Part shown: piece after piece, positions 26,156 through 33,533 of the stretch
Layout of the letters: every line of letters begins with the position of its first letter
How positions within the stretch are numbered: the first letter of the stretch is position 1
Notes under the pieces: generated by a model
The model's database searches: none
Told to the model about the DNA's origin: nothing
Seen by the model: only the letters and a program-made list of their open reading frames with translations
Made by a program: the position numbers and the translations under genes
NCBI GenBank assembly: GCA_905339235.1
Contig: CAJPFG010000010.1
Coordinates: 186,001-250,000, forward strand
Length of the DNA: 64,000 nt
Direction of reading: 5' to 3'
DNA from: Phycisphaerales bacterium
GTDB lineage: Bacteria; Planctomycetota; Phycisphaerae; Phycisphaerales; UBA1924

Positions 26156-26644
26156 GTGGAAGCGAATCGGGTGGAGATTGTCAGGCCCGAGTTCGAGATC
26201 GAGTCAAGATGTTTGCCCCGGGGAAAAGGGAGCGAACATCCACGCGAGGGCGTGATCCATGTCGGCCATGCACACGGCGGTGCTTCGGTTGGGTCCTGGC
26301 GGCGAGTTTGTTCGCGAGTACGCGGCGAGCCGAGACGAGAACGGCCGCACGGTCGGGCGATGGGTGAGGGCGATGTTTGCCCGACCATCGCAAGGCGCGA
26401 GTCCAAGGCCGCTTGGAATTCAAGAGGCGTGGACGGGCCTGCTCGCCGTAATGGAGCGCGCCGTCGTCCATGGGCCAAGGGGTTCCACGCGGGAACTGGA
26501 GCGGGTAACGGAAAGCGATTTGGGCGCGGGCAACGGATGCCTGTCGCCGTTAGGACGGGATTTGGAAGGGAGCGCGCGCGGCCATTCGGGCGGGTCCGGG
26601 TTGCCGGCGCGAACATTGACTCAGGAAAGGAGCGTGCTGGATGA
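26156..26644 (+). CDS. Doubtful 162-codon frame translationally linked to lexA
   Basis: For a real gene: GTG 26156 has GGAGGA (26142-26147) at the ideal 8-nt spacing, lies about 50 nt after the predicted transcription start, and the frame ends in TGA overlapping the lexA ATG as ATGA. Against: codon third positions are far less G/C-rich than in neighbouring genes, the protein is Arg/Gly-rich with no hydrophobic core or known motif, and other frames are open too. It may be a leader peptide-like frame coupling lexA translation, or simply the lexA 5' untranslated region. No other gene is visible between 26012 and 26640. Confidence 0.3.
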   Translation: MEANRVEIVRPEFEIESRCLPRGKGSEHPREGVIHVGHAHGGASVGSWRRVCSRVRGEPRRERPHGRAMGEGDVCPTIARRESKAAWNSRGVDGPARRNGARRRPWAKGFHAGTGAGNGKRFGRGQRMPVAVRTGFGRERARPFGRVRVAGANIDSGKERAG

Positions 26645-27258
26645 ATCTCACGCCGAAGCAGTTGAAGATCCTTCAGTTGATCCGGGATTGGCGCGTGCGG
26701 CGGGGCTATTCGCCGACGATGCAGGAGTTGGCGGACGAGATCGGGGTGAGCAAGGTCACGGTCTTCGAGCACGTCGAAGCGCTCATCAAAAAGGGCGCCC
26801 TCGTGCGGGAGCCGAACAAGGCTCGCTCTTTGTCGATCGCTGACGGAGTGGCCGTGCCCGACGAGGCCCGCCCCCTGCGATTCCCCCTGGTCGGCAAAAT
26901 AGCCGCGGGCAACCCCATTGAGAAGGTCGCCGACAGCGACGAGATCGACCTCGCCGATGTGCTGTGCGGCACCAAGACTCAGAACTCCACCTTCGCCCTG
27001 AAGGTCGAGGGCGACTCGATGCGGGATGAGGGAATCCTGGACGGCGACTTCGTCCTGATCGAGCGCACCCAGGTCGCGGCCAACGGCGACAAGGTCGTCG
27101 CGCTCCTCCCGGACGGCTCAACCACCTTGAAGACCTTCTTCAAGGAAGACGACCACATCCGCCTCCAGCCCGCCAACCCGCAGTTCGACCCAATCAGGGT
27201 GAAGTACTGCCAGGTCCAGGGCATCGTGAAGGGCGTGGTCCGGCGTTACGGGCGGTAA
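26641..27258 (+). CDS. lexA: LexA SOS repressor
   Basis: 205-residue repressor of the SOS DNA-damage response. The N-terminal winged helix is clear (LTPKQLKILQLIRDWRVRRG, then YSPTMQELADEIGVSKVTVF). The self-cleavage site is Ala89-Gly90 in KIAAGNPI. The serine-lysine dyad is Ser126 (EGDSM) and Lys164 (STTLKTFF), with spacing as in E. coli LexA. RecA-stimulated autocleavage is therefore expected. The recognition helix (SKVTVFEHVEAL) differs from that of proteobacteria, so the operator is probably different. GAAAGGAG precedes the ATG. A terminator follows at 27283. Confidence 0.95.
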   Translation: MNLTPKQLKILQLIRDWRVRRGYSPTMQELADEIGVSKVTVFEHVEALIKKGALVREPNKARSLSIADGVAVPDEARPLRFPLVGKIAAGNPIEKVADSDEIDLADVLCGTKTQNSTFALKVEGDSMRDEGILDGDFVLIERTQVAANGDKVVALLPDGSTTLKTFFKEDDHIRLQPANPQFDPIRVKYCQVQGIVKGVVRRYGR

Positions 27259-27282
27259 GGCAGAGCCAGTTTGGACGCCGAG

Positions 27283-27312
27283 AACCCAGAGCAAGGCTCT
27301 CTGGGTTTTTTG
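27283..27312 (+). terminator. Rho-independent terminator of lexA
   Basis: Perfect 9-bp stem AACCCAGAG (27283-27291)/CTCTGGGTT (27299-27307) with loop CAAGGCT, running into TTTTTT. Confidence 0.88.
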
Positions 27313-27392
27313 TTGTGGAGGGGGAGGTGCTGGGTCCTGTGCCTTGCGAGCGGGGCTCACGGCACCCGATGGATGAGCCGTGCACGATTCGA

Positions 27393-27575
27393 TCTCAGAC
27401 TTCAGACTTCAGATCTCAGACCTCAGATCTCAGATCTCAGACTTCAGATTTCAGACTTCAGACTTCAGACTTCAGACTTCAGATCTCAGATTTCAGACCT
27501 CAGACCTCAGACTTCACACTTCAGACCCCAGACCTCAGACCCTGAGACTTCAAACTTCAGATTCCAGGGCTCAGT
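27393..27575 (+). repeat. 7-bp tandem repeat array (YYTCAGA), about 26 units
   Basis: The unit CTTCAGA/TCTCAGA/CCTCAGA repeats without gap from 27393, with one 8-bp unit at 27540 and decay after 27560. The first two positions vary among C and T while TCAGA is fixed. The period is not a multiple of three, so the open frames across it are a by-product (a 7-residue peptide period every 21 bp). The surrounding 27313-27845 contains no supportable gene. Confidence 0.92.
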
Positions 27576-27760
27576 CTACCCCAGGTTCGAGTGGCCACTG
27601 CTGGCGAGCGTTGGTTGCGAAATGCCTCACGGTTCACAAGTGACCCGCGATGGCTGACGCTTCATGCGCCTTGAACACGAACCCGTCTCTCGTCCACCCG
27701 CGATTCCGGACACTTGGCAACTTGGCCTCTGAGTTTCTGGGTTCTCCGAGTCATTTGGGT

Positions 27761-27794
27761 CTCTGAATCTGATGTTTTGAGATCTGAAGTCTGC
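27761..27794 (-). repeat. Inverted partial copy of the 7-bp repeat
   Basis: A short run of TCTGAAT/TCTGATG/TCTGAAG units in opposite orientation. The 14-mer at 27780-27793 is the exact reverse complement of 27403-27416 and 27473-27486 in the main array, so a transcript across both could fold into a long hairpin. Confidence 0.75.
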
Positions 27795-27845
27795 GGTTCG
27801 GAGTCCCGAGGGGCTGTCACTGAGGACCCCAGGACCCAGCCGGCC

Positions 27846-27883
27846 AAAAAGCAACCGGCCCGCCTTTGGGGGCGGGCCGGTTG
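27846..27883 (-). terminator. Rho-independent terminator of the porin gene
   Basis: On the minus strand, a 13-bp perfect stem CAACCGGCCCGCC/GGCGGGCCGGTTG (27852-27883) is followed by CTTTTT. It lies 34 bp past the porin stop. Confidence 0.9.
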
Positions 27884-27916
27884 TGAACTGTCAGAGACTG
27901 TTCGAAGTCGAGGGAC

Positions 27917-29146
27917 TTAGAACATGACCTGGGCCTGGACATCGATGGTGAACTCGCCGTCCTCGACCTGACCGAGGAAGCCGGTGGTCGTGGAGTTGGA
28001 GATCAGACCGCTGCCGCCGAACAGGTTGGAGGTGTCGTTGAAGGCGTAGCCGATCTGGCCGGTGAAGCGCACGGCGTGCGACTCGGGCGAGAGGAAGTAG
28101 TTGGTGCCGACGGTCAAGAAGTGGATGTCGGTGTCGCCGCCGAAGGCGTCGTCGTCGAGGAAGATGCCGTCCCAGCGGGCGAAGACATCGCACTGATCGG
28201 AGAAGAAGAAACTGCCGCCGACTTCAGCGCCGAAGTTGTCGATCTCGGAGCCGCCGGCCGGATCGATGTGCTGGCCGTAACCGGCAGCGTAGATGTTGAA
28301 TCCCTTGCCTTCGAAGGAGGCGTCGAGGGTGTAGTCGAAGGCATCGACATCGGCGGTGCCGCCGGTCTCGCCGCCGGACTGCCAGTTGATGCCGCCGCCG
28401 AGGAGCAGGCCGTTGTCGGCCGCGGACTTCCAGGACTGATAGTCGGTCCAGCGCTTCCAGTCGTTGCCCATGGCCTGGACTTCAACGCGGACGTTGAGGG
28501 CGTAGTCGGCCTCGGCGCCGCTGGTGAAGTCGGTGTTCTGAGAGCCGATGCCGTCATGGAAGCCGCCCATGACGCGGAACATGTCGGCGGTGTAGGCGAA
28601 CTGGACGCCCTGGACGTAGCCGGAGGCGAAGGTCAGGTAGGCGATGGAGCGGCCCATGCCCTGCTGGAACTCGGCGTCAACGAGTTGAGCGCGGTGCAGG
28701 CCGAGGTTCTGCTGACCCCAGGTGACGGCAAAGCCGTTGCCGAAGTCGTAGGCGCCCCAGGCTTCCTCGAGAGCGAAGAGCCCGCCGCCCGGGTTCTCGT
28801 CGGAGAAGTTGCCCTGGATCTTGTACGAGAGGGCCTTGTCCCAGATGGTTCCATGGAAGCGGAGGCGCTGCACGGGGCCGTTGAAGCCGGTCGTGAAGTC
28901 GTCCTGATCGCCGACGGAATCATCGTCACGGAAAGACATGTTCCAACGCCAGGTCGTCGTGCCGCCGATGCGGAGGTTGTTGTTTCCGCCGTCGCCGAGC
29001 TCGAAGAAGCCGTTGGTGTACCCGGCCGCGGGGGCGAGCGCGCTTGTGCGCCCGGCCGCGTCGGCACGGAGTTCATCGCTGCCACCGAAGGCAACGCCGC
29101 TGAACGCCATGCCCGCCACGATCATGAGAACTTTCGTCTGACTCAT
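27917..29146 (-). CDS. Phosphate-selective porin O/P family outer-membrane protein
   Basis: 409-residue exported protein with a signal peptide (MSQTKVLMIVAGMAFSGVAF, cut near GGSDE). It is an OprO/OprP-type barrel. Recognisable features are RIGGTTTWRWNMSFRDDDS, GFNGPVQRLRFHGTIWDKAL, YDFGNGFAVTWGQQNLGLHR and a final strand ending QAQVMF with the C-terminal Phe required for barrel insertion. OprP-like trimers pass phosphate or polyphosphate across the outer membrane; selectivity here is only inferred from the family. The start at 29146 has AAGGAG 9 nt upstream; the frame remains open further upstream. It is divergent from the PhoB/PhoR-type pair 645 bp away, which fits phosphate-starvation control. 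Confidence 0.85.
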   Translation of the reverse strand: MSQTKVLMIVAGMAFSGVAFGGSDELRADAAGRTSALAPAAGYTNGFFELGDGGNNNLRIGGTTTWRWNMSFRDDDSVGDQDDFTTGFNGPVQRLRFHGTIWDKALSYKIQGNFSDENPGGGLFALEEAWGAYDFGNGFAVTWGQQNLGLHRAQLVDAEFQQGMGRSIAYLTFASGYVQGVQFAYTADMFRVMGGFHDGIGSQNTDFTSGAEADYALNVRVEVQAMGNDWKRWTDYQSWKSAADNGLLLGGGINWQSGGETGGTADVDAFDYTLDASFEGKGFNIYAAGYGQHIDPAGGSEIDNFGAEVGGSFFFSDQCDVFARWDGIFLDDDAFGGDTDIHFLTVGTNYFLSPESHAVRFTGQIGYAFNDTSNLFGGSGLISNSTTTGFLGQVEDGEFTIDVQAQVMF

Positions 29147-29791
29147 CTGTGTCAACTCCTTGAAAAGGACCAACACCAATCTCCAGATTCCATCCCGGGC
29201 GATGCGGCCCATTGCCGCACGTCCGGCACACGAGCCGGGAAAACCCGAGCCCGCTTCCTGACAATCCCCCGCACCGAGACTCCCATCCCGGCTCGTTGGA
29301 TCGGGGCCCAGAGCCCCTTTGTGTGCCCGACCACCCGGGTCGGCTAACCGCCGAAGTCTCCGCTTCGGCACCTGCTCGGACCCCAAGGTCCGATCACCTC
29401 TCTCCGCCGTCGGCTTCACGACTCCAGGATCCGTTTCCCTGCGAAGTCATGTGGAAGTGTCACCGACCGCGATTGTCCTGACGGGAACGAAGTTCGCCAG
29501 GGCGACCCCCAAGACAGGAACCCCCACGAGGGGCCGTTCAGAGGGCCGGACTATACCCGCCGTCATTAGCAAACGCAAACCAGCGCCCGATGAATTTCGA
29601 CCACGCTGGTTATCGAGGCACAAGTTTTCCACCAACGCTTCGGCCCAACAGGGCTGTGAGATGAACTTAACCCAATCCACACGCCGCACCACTGGAGGAA
29701 CCGGTCTTGATCCACTACGCTTGCCTGACTGCGAAAAGCGAGGGTGCCGATTGTTCTAAGATACTGTCATTGATAGAGTTAGGAACCAGCG
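29147..29791. other. 645-bp divergent spacer between porin and phoB-like genes
   Basis: No frame here has host-like codon use and no RNA gene was recognised. CTGTCAT at 29764-29770 equals one half of the E. coli Pho box, but no second half stands 11 bp away. The ribosome site AGGAA lies just before ATG 29792. The region presumably holds the promoters of both flanking units. Confidence 0.5.
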
Positions 29792-30526
29792 ATGAGTCAG
29801 CGGAAGCACATCCTGGTCGTGGATGACGAGACCGATCTCGTCGAACTTCTGTCCTATAACCTCAAGAAAGCCGGGTACCAGGTGTCCGCGGCTTTTTCTG
29901 GTCGTCAGGCTCTTGAGCGGGTGGCGACCGAGTTACCGGACTTGGTCGTTCTGGACGTCATGCTCCCTGAACTGTCGGGTACCGAGGTCGCCGGTCGGCT
30001 TCGGTCTAACCCGGCGACCGCGAACCTGCCGATCGTGATGCTGACGGCGAAGGGAGAGGACGTGGACCAGATCGTCGGCCTGGCGGTGGGGGCCGACGAC
30101 TACATCCCCAAGCCGTTCGCGATGAAGGTGCTCATGGCGAGGATCGAGGCGGTGCTCCGGAGAGCGGCTCGCGCGGGCGGTGAGCCTCGCATCATGACCA
30201 TGGGCGGGGTGAGCATCAACCTCGAGACGCACGAGTCGTTCTCGGACGGCGAACTGTTGAAACTCACGCTGACCGAGTTCCGTCTGCTCAGCGCGCTCCT
30301 GCAGGCGAACGGGCGGGTGCTCTCGCGGGCGGCGCTGATGTCGCGGGCGATGGGTCCGGGCGTGATGGTGACGGAGCGGACCATCGACGTTCATGTGACC
30401 GCGATCCGCAAGAAACTGGGGGCGCACGCGGGCATCATCAAGACCGTGCGCGGCGTGGGGTATCGTGCCACGCCGGAGCCCGAGACCGAAGAGGCGGGCG
30501 AATCGCCGCCGGCGGCTCTGACGTGA
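29792..30526 (+). CDS. phoB: OmpR/PhoB-family response regulator
   Basis: 244-residue two-domain regulator. The receiver has the acid pair DDE, phospho-acceptor Asp55 (LVVLDVMLPELSG), Thr in MLTAKGED and Lys in YIPKPFAMKVL. The C-terminal winged helix has LTLTEFRLLSALLQANGRVL and the recognition helix with RTIDVHVTAIRKKLG followed by TVRGVGYR. These are all hallmarks of PhoB-like regulators. The gene lies 22 bp before a PhoR-like kinase and divergent from an OprP-like porin, so a phosphate role is likely but not proven. It binds DNA as a dimer when phosphorylated. Confidence 0.9.
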   Translation: MSQRKHILVVDDETDLVELLSYNLKKAGYQVSAAFSGRQALERVATELPDLVVLDVMLPELSGTEVAGRLRSNPATANLPIVMLTAKGEDVDQIVGLAVGADDYIPKPFAMKVLMARIEAVLRRAARAGGEPRIMTMGGVSINLETHESFSDGELLKLTLTEFRLLSALLQANGRVLSRAALMSRAMGPGVMVTERTIDVHVTAIRKKLGAHAGIIKTVRGVGYRATPEPETEEAGESPPAALT

Positions 30527-30548
30527 AGTCGCGAACAGGGCCGGTACC

Positions 30549-31898
30549 ATGTTCGGTATGACTCGCGCCCTGTGCGCTGCTGCATTCCGGGTTTGGCCCG
30601 TTGGCGTGCTGGGAGTGGCCGCGGGCCTGGCGGCGCCGATCGTGAGCGATACGGCGAAATGGTGGAGCGTGGCCGGCGCCGGCGCGGGCGGGATCATCCT
30701 GTTCGGGGCGGCGATCCACTGGCGCCGGATAATCGGGGGGAACGCGATTCGCGCGGCCGAGTCGTCGGGCGGGGAGTGGCGCGACCGGGCGGCGGCGGCG
30801 GAGCGAAGCCGGGAATCGCTGCGGCAGTTGCTCGACGGGGTGCCGAGTCCGGTCTTTGCGCAGGACAGCGCGGGGGTTTGCGTGGCGTGCAATCGGGCGG
30901 CGGCGGAGTTTTTTGAAGGGCGCGCGGGGGGCGTGGTGGGCCGGCCGCTGGAGGATCTGTTTACGCAGGCCGAAGTGCTGAGCCAGCACGCCGCGGCGGT
31001 CCGCGGGATGCCCGGCAGCGCCGAAGTGCGGTTCGTGACACGTGACGGTGTGCGAACGTACCAGGTCATGACGACGCCGGCGGGTGGGTCGGAGATCGCG
31101 GCGGTGATGACGCTGCGGGATGTCACGGATCTCGCGGCGGCGGTGCAACTCAAGTCCGACTTTGTCGCGAACGCGAGCCACGAGTTGCGGACGCCGCTGT
31201 CGTCGATCCGGGCCGCGGCGGAGACGCTGGCGGACGGCGCGTGGGACGAGCCGGTCATGCGCGAGCGGCTGGTGAAGATGATCGCGTCGAATGCGGCGCG
31301 GCTGGAGGAGATGGTGCACGATCTGTTGGACCTGTCGCGGCTGGAATCGCCCGAGGCGCGGGTGCAGCCGAGGCGGATGCGTGCTTCGGAGGTGGCTCGC
31401 TCGCTGATTGAGACCTTCGAGGTGAGCGCGGCGGAGCGGCGCGTCACGATCACGATCGACTTCGATTCCCGGCTGGAGCGGATGTTCACCGATCCCAGGC
31501 TGCTCATCCTGGTACTGAAGAACCTCGTGGACAACGCGGTGAAGTTCGCGTACGAGAGCACCACGATTCGCGTGACGGGGGAGGTCGTCGAAACCCCGCC
31601 CGGAGCGAGGCTGGGCGCGAGGTTTCGCGTGGCGGATCGTGGGATCGGCATCCCGCTGGGCCACCAGCAGCGCGTGTTCGAGCGGTTTCACCAGGTGGAC
31701 CCGTCGCGTTCGGGCGCCGCGCAGCGTCGCGGGACGGGGCTGGGGCTGGCGATTGTCAAGCACGCCGTGAAGACGCTGGGGGGCGCCATCAGCGTCGAAT
31801 CGGTGTGGAAGGAAGGCACAACCATGACGGTGGACCTTCCGGGAGTGGTCGAGTCGGGGGCGGAAACGCCCGAGGCGGAGGTTCGGCCCGAGACCTGA
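30549..31898 (+). CDS. phoR: PhoR-like sensor histidine kinase
   Basis: 449-residue membrane kinase. Two TM helices near residues 12-30 and 40-56 are separated by only a few residues, so there is almost no periplasmic sensor, as in PhoR, which senses through transporters. A PAS domain covers about 85-190 (LLDGVPSPVFAQDSAGVCVA). HisKA holds His211 in NASHELRTPLSSI. The HATPase domain has VLKNLVDNAVKFA, ADRGIGIP and GTGLGLAIVKHAV. It follows the phoB-like gene by 22 bp. The partner regulator is therefore the upstream PhoB-like protein. A Pst transporter is not in the window. Confidence 0.87.
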   Translation: MFGMTRALCAAAFRVWPVGVLGVAAGLAAPIVSDTAKWWSVAGAGAGGIILFGAAIHWRRIIGGNAIRAAESSGGEWRDRAAAAERSRESLRQLLDGVPSPVFAQDSAGVCVACNRAAAEFFEGRAGGVVGRPLEDLFTQAEVLSQHAAAVRGMPGSAEVRFVTRDGVRTYQVMTTPAGGSEIAAVMTLRDVTDLAAAVQLKSDFVANASHELRTPLSSIRAAAETLADGAWDEPVMRERLVKMIASNAARLEEMVHDLLDLSRLESPEARVQPRRMRASEVARSLIETFEVSAAERRVTITIDFDSRLERMFTDPRLLILVLKNLVDNAVKFAYESTTIRVTGEVVETPPGARLGARFRVADRGIGIPLGHQQRVFERFHQVDPSRSGAAQRRGTGLGLAIVKHAVKTLGGAISVESVWKEGTTMTVDLPGVVESGAETPEAEVRPET

Positions 31899-31906
31899 CG
31901 CGCGAC

Positions 31907-32374
31907 TCAGCGGAGGGGCGCGAAGTCGCGCCCGGCCAGCGCATCGAGACGGTCTCGGACGGCGTCGAGCAGCGTCTGTTCCCGGGCCCGATCGCCGAAT
32001 CGCCCGACATGGGCGAAGACCTCGATGTCGCCGGGGTCGGTGGTGGACTTGGCCACGAACTTGAGCCGCGCGGGCTGGTCGTCGGCGGTCACCAGGTCGA
32101 AAGCCCGCCGGCGGGTCGGGACGTCAATGGTCTCGGCGGGCTCGAGTTGAAACGAGATCCGGCGGACAATCGCCATTTCGCAGCGCACGACCGCTGCCTC
32201 GACGGAGGCATCCACGTCGTCCCAATCGCCTTCGGCGATGATGGTGATTCCCGGAGAAACTACCGGATCGGGCCTTTTCCCGGGCCCCGCACAGCCGGAG
32301 AAGCCGAGCATCAGGGCACAGGCCGCCAGAAAGCGGCACCAAACGACAGAATTAAAGGATTTTGTTCGGTACAC
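31907..32374 (-). CDS. Putative lipoprotein of unknown function
   Basis: 155-residue protein with an N-terminal hydrophobic stretch ending in a lipobox (CALMLGFSGC|AGPG), so predicted to be exported and lipidated. The mature domain (about 120 residues) has a mixed alpha/beta pattern (GITIIAEGDWDDVDASVEAA, then ARLKFVAKSTTDPGDIEVFA) resembling small DUF3568-like envelope proteins, but I cannot assign it. Start GTG 32374 lacks a ribosome site. It is convergent with the phoR-like gene (8 bp apart) and divergent from phoH. Confidence 0.68.
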   Translation of the reverse strand: MYRTKSFNSVVWCRFLAACALMLGFSGCAGPGKRPDPVVSPGITIIAEGDWDDVDASVEAAVVRCEMAIVRRISFQLEPAETIDVPTRRRAFDLVTADDQPARLKFVAKSTTDPGDIEVFAHVGRFGDRAREQTLLDAVRDRLDALAGRDFAPLR

Positions 32375-32468
32375 GGAGGTTCTCTGCGCGGGTGGTTTCT
32401 ACCATATCAGGCCGTCGTCCGAGGGCGACGGCGAATCTGGAACGGGCCTCGGGCGGAGCGATCAGGCG

Positions 32469-33533
32469 TTGGACATCACAATCAAGGTTCCATCGGGCCC
32501 GGAGCGGGTCCGGGTGCTGGGGTCCGCGGAACGGAACCTCAAGATGCTCCGAGAGGCGCTGGGGGTCAATGTCAGTGCGCGCGACGGGAGGGTGCACATT
32601 GTCGGTGCGAAGCAGCAGGTGCTGGTGGCGCGCCACGTGCTTGAGAATCTGGCGGTCTTGGCGGAGCAGGGCGGGGAGCCGCCGACGCGGCAGCAGGTGC
32701 TGGACATGATCGCCGCCGAGGCCGAGGCGGTTGGCGAGAATCCGGAAGGCGCGGCGTTGGGCGCGGAGTGGGACGGTCGGTTGAACGTGTACGCGGCCGG
32801 CCGGCCGGTTCGGGCGCAGACGCCGAATCAGGAGCGGTATCTCGAGGCGATCCGGGAGAACGACCTGGCGTTCGCGATAGGTCCTGCGGGGACGGGGAAG
32901 ACCTATCTCGCGGTGGCCGCGGCGGTGCACCTGTTGAAGACGGGGCGCGTGAAGCGTGTGATCCTGACCCGGCCGGCGGTCGAAGCGGGAGAGAAACTCG
33001 GGTACCTACCCGGCGACCTGCGGGCGAAGGTGAATCCATACCTTCGGCCGTTGTTCGACGCGCTGGCGGACATGATGGACTACGCCACGCTGCGGCGGTT
33101 CATGGAGAACGACGTGGTGGAGGTATCGCCGCTGGCGTTCATGCGGGGGCGGACGCTGAACAGCGCGGTGATTATTCTGGACGAAGCGCAGAACACGACC
33201 CGGGGGCAGATGCAGATGTTCCTGACGCGCCTGGGGCACGGGAGCAAGATGGTCGTGACGGGCGATGCGACGCAGGTGGACCTGCCGGACCCGCTGGATA
33301 GCGGGCTGGTTGACGCCGCGCGGCGATTGAGCCGGACCCCCGGGGTGGGGTTCGTGACGTTCGGGCGGTCGGACGTGGTACGGCACAGCCTGGTGCAGCG
33401 CATCATCGATGCGTACGGCGGGGACGAGGAGCGTCCGCGGGCGCGTTCGCGGGCCCGCCGGGGGCCGGTGCGACCCGATAATCCGGAAGGTGGCGTGCCG
33501 GGCGAGTCGATGGTGGAACAGGTAGACGCATGA
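32469..33533 (+). CDS. phoH: PhoH-family ATPase
   Basis: 354-residue cytosolic protein of the PhoH/PhoL family. An N-terminal KH-like part reads LKMLREALGVNVSARDGRVH. The P-loop domain has QERYLEAIRENDLAFAIGPA ending in GTGKTYLA (Walker A) and AVIILDEAQNTTRGQMQMFL (Walker B), then LTRLGHGSKMVVTGD and QVDLP. Family members act in RNA metabolism and ribosome assembly with YbeY. No ATG is available; TTG 32469 gives the family length, though the frame is open to 32238 on the opposite strand of the lipoprotein gene. The stop overlaps the next ATG (ATGA). The phoH then PgpH-like order is the one often seen before ybeY. Confidence 0.9.
   Translation: MDITIKVPSGPERVRVLGSAERNLKMLREALGVNVSARDGRVHIVGAKQQVLVARHVLENLAVLAEQGGEPPTRQQVLDMIAAEAEAVGENPEGAALGAEWDGRLNVYAAGRPVRAQTPNQERYLEAIRENDLAFAIGPAGTGKTYLAVAAAVHLLKTGRVKRVILTRPAVEAGEKLGYLPGDLRAKVNPYLRPLFDALADMMDYATLRRFMENDVVEVSPLAFMRGRTLNSAVIILDEAQNTTRGQMQMFLTRLGHGSKMVVTGDATQVDLPDPLDSGLVDAARRLSRTPGVGFVTFGRSDVVRHSLVQRIIDAYGGDEERPRARSRARRGPVRPDNPEGGVPGESMVEQVDA

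Noticed and set aside
26259..26843. 195-codon frame overlapping the start of lexA
   Set aside because: It would overlap lexA by 203 bp in another frame, has no ribosome site and loses sense after 26641.
27271..27657. Frames encoding SDFRLQT-type heptad peptides
   Set aside because: The peptide period is caused by the 7-bp DNA repeat read in triplets. Three frames show the same pattern, so this is not evidence of a coiled-coil gene.
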